From: Parerythrobacter jejuensis
GTDB taxonomy: Bacteria > Pseudomonadota > Alphaproteobacteria > Sphingomonadales > Sphingomonadaceae
Assembly (NCBI RefSeq): GCF_039536765.1
Contig: NZ_BAAAZF010000001.1
Coordinates: forward strand, 2,749,501 to 2,813,500
DNA: 64,000 bases
Direction: 5' to 3'
Made by a program: the position numbers and the translations under genes. Shown here piece by piece: positions 62,730 to 64,000 of this stretch. Positions within the stretch are counted from its first letter, which is position 1. Each line of letters begins with the position of its first letter. The notes under the pieces were generated by a model. The model made no database searches. It was not told the origin of the DNA and saw nothing but the letters and a program-made list of their open reading frames with translations.

Positions 62730-62950
62730 CCTCCTGCAATTCCTGTCCGCGCTATCGCTTCGCTACTTGAGCGCGAGCTCTTGGCCCGGCCCCGGTGCGC
62801 TGCAATTCGAACGCAGAACTGCCCGCTTTTGCGGATCTATGATGCAGGCGTAACAGATGGCCGAGTCACGTCAACTTGCCGCGCCCGTCAACAGGTTCCC
62901 TAGCGGAAGGGCTTCCCTGTGTGGGACACGGCCCCTAAATCGCAGGGGCA

Positions 62951-64000
62951 ATGGCCAAATCACCTGCCGGATCCCCGCACGACCCCAGAGGAGCCGAGCG
63001 TTTCAACGAGGAACGCGCGGCCTATACGGTTGCCAGTGCCAAGCCCGACCTGGAGGGCGGTATCAAGGCGATCCGCGAGGTGGTGGACACGCTCAAGCCC
63101 AAGCCCGGCGTTTACCGCATGCTCGATACGCGCGGGGACGTGCTGTATGTCGGCAAGGCGCGCAGCCTGAAGGCGCGAGTGGCGAATTACACCCAGATCA
63201 ACAACCTCACCAATCGCCTGCAGCGCATGGTCAGCCAGACGCGCGGGATGGAGATTGTCACCACCAATTCAGAGGCTGAGGCGCTGCTGCTCGAAGCACA
63301 GTTCATCAAGCGTTTTCGCCCGCCTTTCAATGTCTTGCTGCGCGATGATAAGAGTTTCCCCTTCATCCTGCTGCGGGCGGACCATGCCTATCCGCGGATC
63401 ATGAAACATCGCGGGGCGCGGCGGGCCAAAGGCAATTATTACGGTCCGTTTGCGAGTGCGGGCAGCGTCAACACCACTATTAATGCGCTTCAGAAACTGT
63501 TCCTTCTAAGGTCTTGTACCGACAGCTTTTTCAGCAATCGTGACCGGCCCTGCCTGCTGTACCAGATCAAGCGGTGCAGCGCGCCCTGTGTGGGCCGGAT
63601 CGATGAGGCAGGATATGAGGAGCTGGTGCGCGAGGCGAAGGATTTCCTCGGTGGGAAATCGGACGCGGTGCAGCGCAAGATCGAAAGCCAGATGGCCAAG
63701 GCTGCGGAGGAGCTCGATTTCGAAACCGCCGCGATCCTGCGTGACCGGCTGCGCGCGGCGACCTTCATCCAGGGCAGCCAGGCGATCAATGCCAGCGGGG
63801 TGGGCGATGCCGATGTGTTCGCGCTGGCGCACAAGAACGGCCAGATCGCGGTGCAGGCCTTCTTCATTCGCGGCGGACAAAACTGGGGCCACCGCGCCTT
63901 CTTCCCCACCCATACCAAGGATGTGGACGAGGGGGCCGTGCTCGCCAATGTGCTGGCGCAATTCTACGAAGAGGTGCCGCCGCCCAAAACGATCCTGGTC
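62951..64000 (+). CDS. uvrC: Excinuclease ABC subunit C, 3' end cut by window edge
   Basis: The first 350 codons of UvrC, which makes both incisions in nucleotide excision repair. The GIY-YIG nuclease domain begins GVYRMLDTRGDVLYVGKARSLKARV and has EALLLEAQFIKRFRPPFNVLLRDDKSFPFI. A cysteine motif (RPCLLYQIKRCSAPCVG) is conserved in the family. The UVR motif for UvrB contact is RKIESQMAKAAEELDFETAAILRDRLRA. The second (endonuclease V-like) half is off the window. The ATG at 62951 has AGGGG directly upstream. It diverges from the WS/DGAT gene across a 221-base gap with no other feature seen. Confidence 0.96.
   Translation, partial: MAKSPAGSPHDPRGAERFNEERAAYTVASAKPDLEGGIKAIREVVDTLKPKPGVYRMLDTRGDVLYVGKARSLKARVANYTQINNLTNRLQRMVSQTRGMEIVTTNSEAEALLLEAQFIKRFRPPFNVLLRDDKSFPFILLRADHAYPRIMKHRGARRAKGNYYGPFASAGSVNTTINALQKLFLLRSCTDSFFSNRDRPCLLYQIKRCSAPCVGRIDEAGYEELVREAKDFLGGKSDAVQRKIESQMAKAAEELDFETAAILRDRLRAATFIQGSQAINASGVGDADVFALAHKNGQIAVQAFFIRGGQNWGHRAFFPTHTKDVDEGAVLANVLAQFYEEVPPPKTILV

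Noticed and set aside
61701-62903. 400-codon open frame opposite the WS/DGAT gene
   Set aside because: Antisense shadow; extends across the divergent gap into the uvrC upstream region without a ribosome site.

Overview
The window looks like chromosomal DNA of a marine-type alphaproteobacterium of the Sphingomonadales, most likely Erythrobacteraceae (Erythrobacter, Qipengyuania or Altererythrobacter-like). The reasons are a CcrM-type GANTC methylase, the aa3-oxidase subunit IV plus three-part pnt operon, the infA-maf-ribonuclease-yacG operon, sphingomonad-style TonB-dependent receptors carrying IVVTA/IVVTG signatures, high G+C, and tight gene packing with many 1-4 nt start/stop overlaps. No prophage, insertion sequence, transposase, integrase or CRISPR array was found. 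Placement is by recognition only; no database search was possible.

Layout. 1-6.3 kb: a cell-edge lipoprotein (cut by the window start), a DJ-1/PfpI protein, a TolB-like propeller, an A+T-richer orphan gene, parC, a terminator and a small secreted protein. 6.5-12.3 kb: cca, a Nudix CoA hydrolase, DUF1285, GNAT, a PQQ-type sugar dehydrogenase, rnhB and an OxyR-like regulator. 12.4-14.7 kb: DUF465, a structured leader RNA, nhaA and a Ca/Na exchanger. 14.7-18.6 kb: a GANTC cluster, ccrM, an A+T-rich zinc-ribbon orphan and folP. 18.7-23.7 kb: an outer-membrane barrel, a PhoD phosphatase, an SDR and a coupled hypothetical/NtrC-like regulator pair. 23.8-28.4 kb: the pnt transhydrogenase operon with an extra secreted gene inside it and two paralogous lipoproteins behind it. 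28.5-34.9 kb: a beta-helix/dihaem cytochrome/hydrolase operon, a racemase, a dGTPase, a Rossmann protein and an ABA4-like protein. 34.9-46.5 kb: a TPR/TonB-box-like secreted protein, an entericidin, two EamA transporters, cpaF, an O-antigen ligase, glmS and a GGDEF-EAL protein. 46.5-53.7 kb: purS-purQ and purC separated by a TonB receptor and an M16 peptidase. 53.8-57 kb: an HprK-like kinase, tRNA-Phe and the infA operon. 57.2-64 kb: an unusual TonB-receptor-like protein, a hydrolase coupled to a WS/DGAT acyltransferase, and uvrC running off the end.

Functional threads are cation homeostasis (nhaA, Ca/Na exchanger, probable ion-sensing leader), cell-cycle methylation (ccrM), NADPH supply (pnt), purine synthesis (purS/Q/C), amino-sugar and surface polymer supply (glmS, O-antigen ligase), outer-membrane uptake (two TonB-type receptors, one beside a periplasmic M16 protease), storage lipid (WS/DGAT) and DNA maintenance (parC, rnhB, uvrC, dGTPase).

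The most unusual items are the TonB-receptor-like protein with an inserted Gly/Pro-rich region containing two copies of a Cys-bounded module (57196-60207), the pseudoknot-capable leader RNA before nhaA, the OxyR-like protein lacking the peroxidatic cysteine, the six-site GANTC cluster before ccrM, the WS/DGAT with a histone-H1-like tail, and three A+T-richer orphan genes (2332, 16094, 25089).
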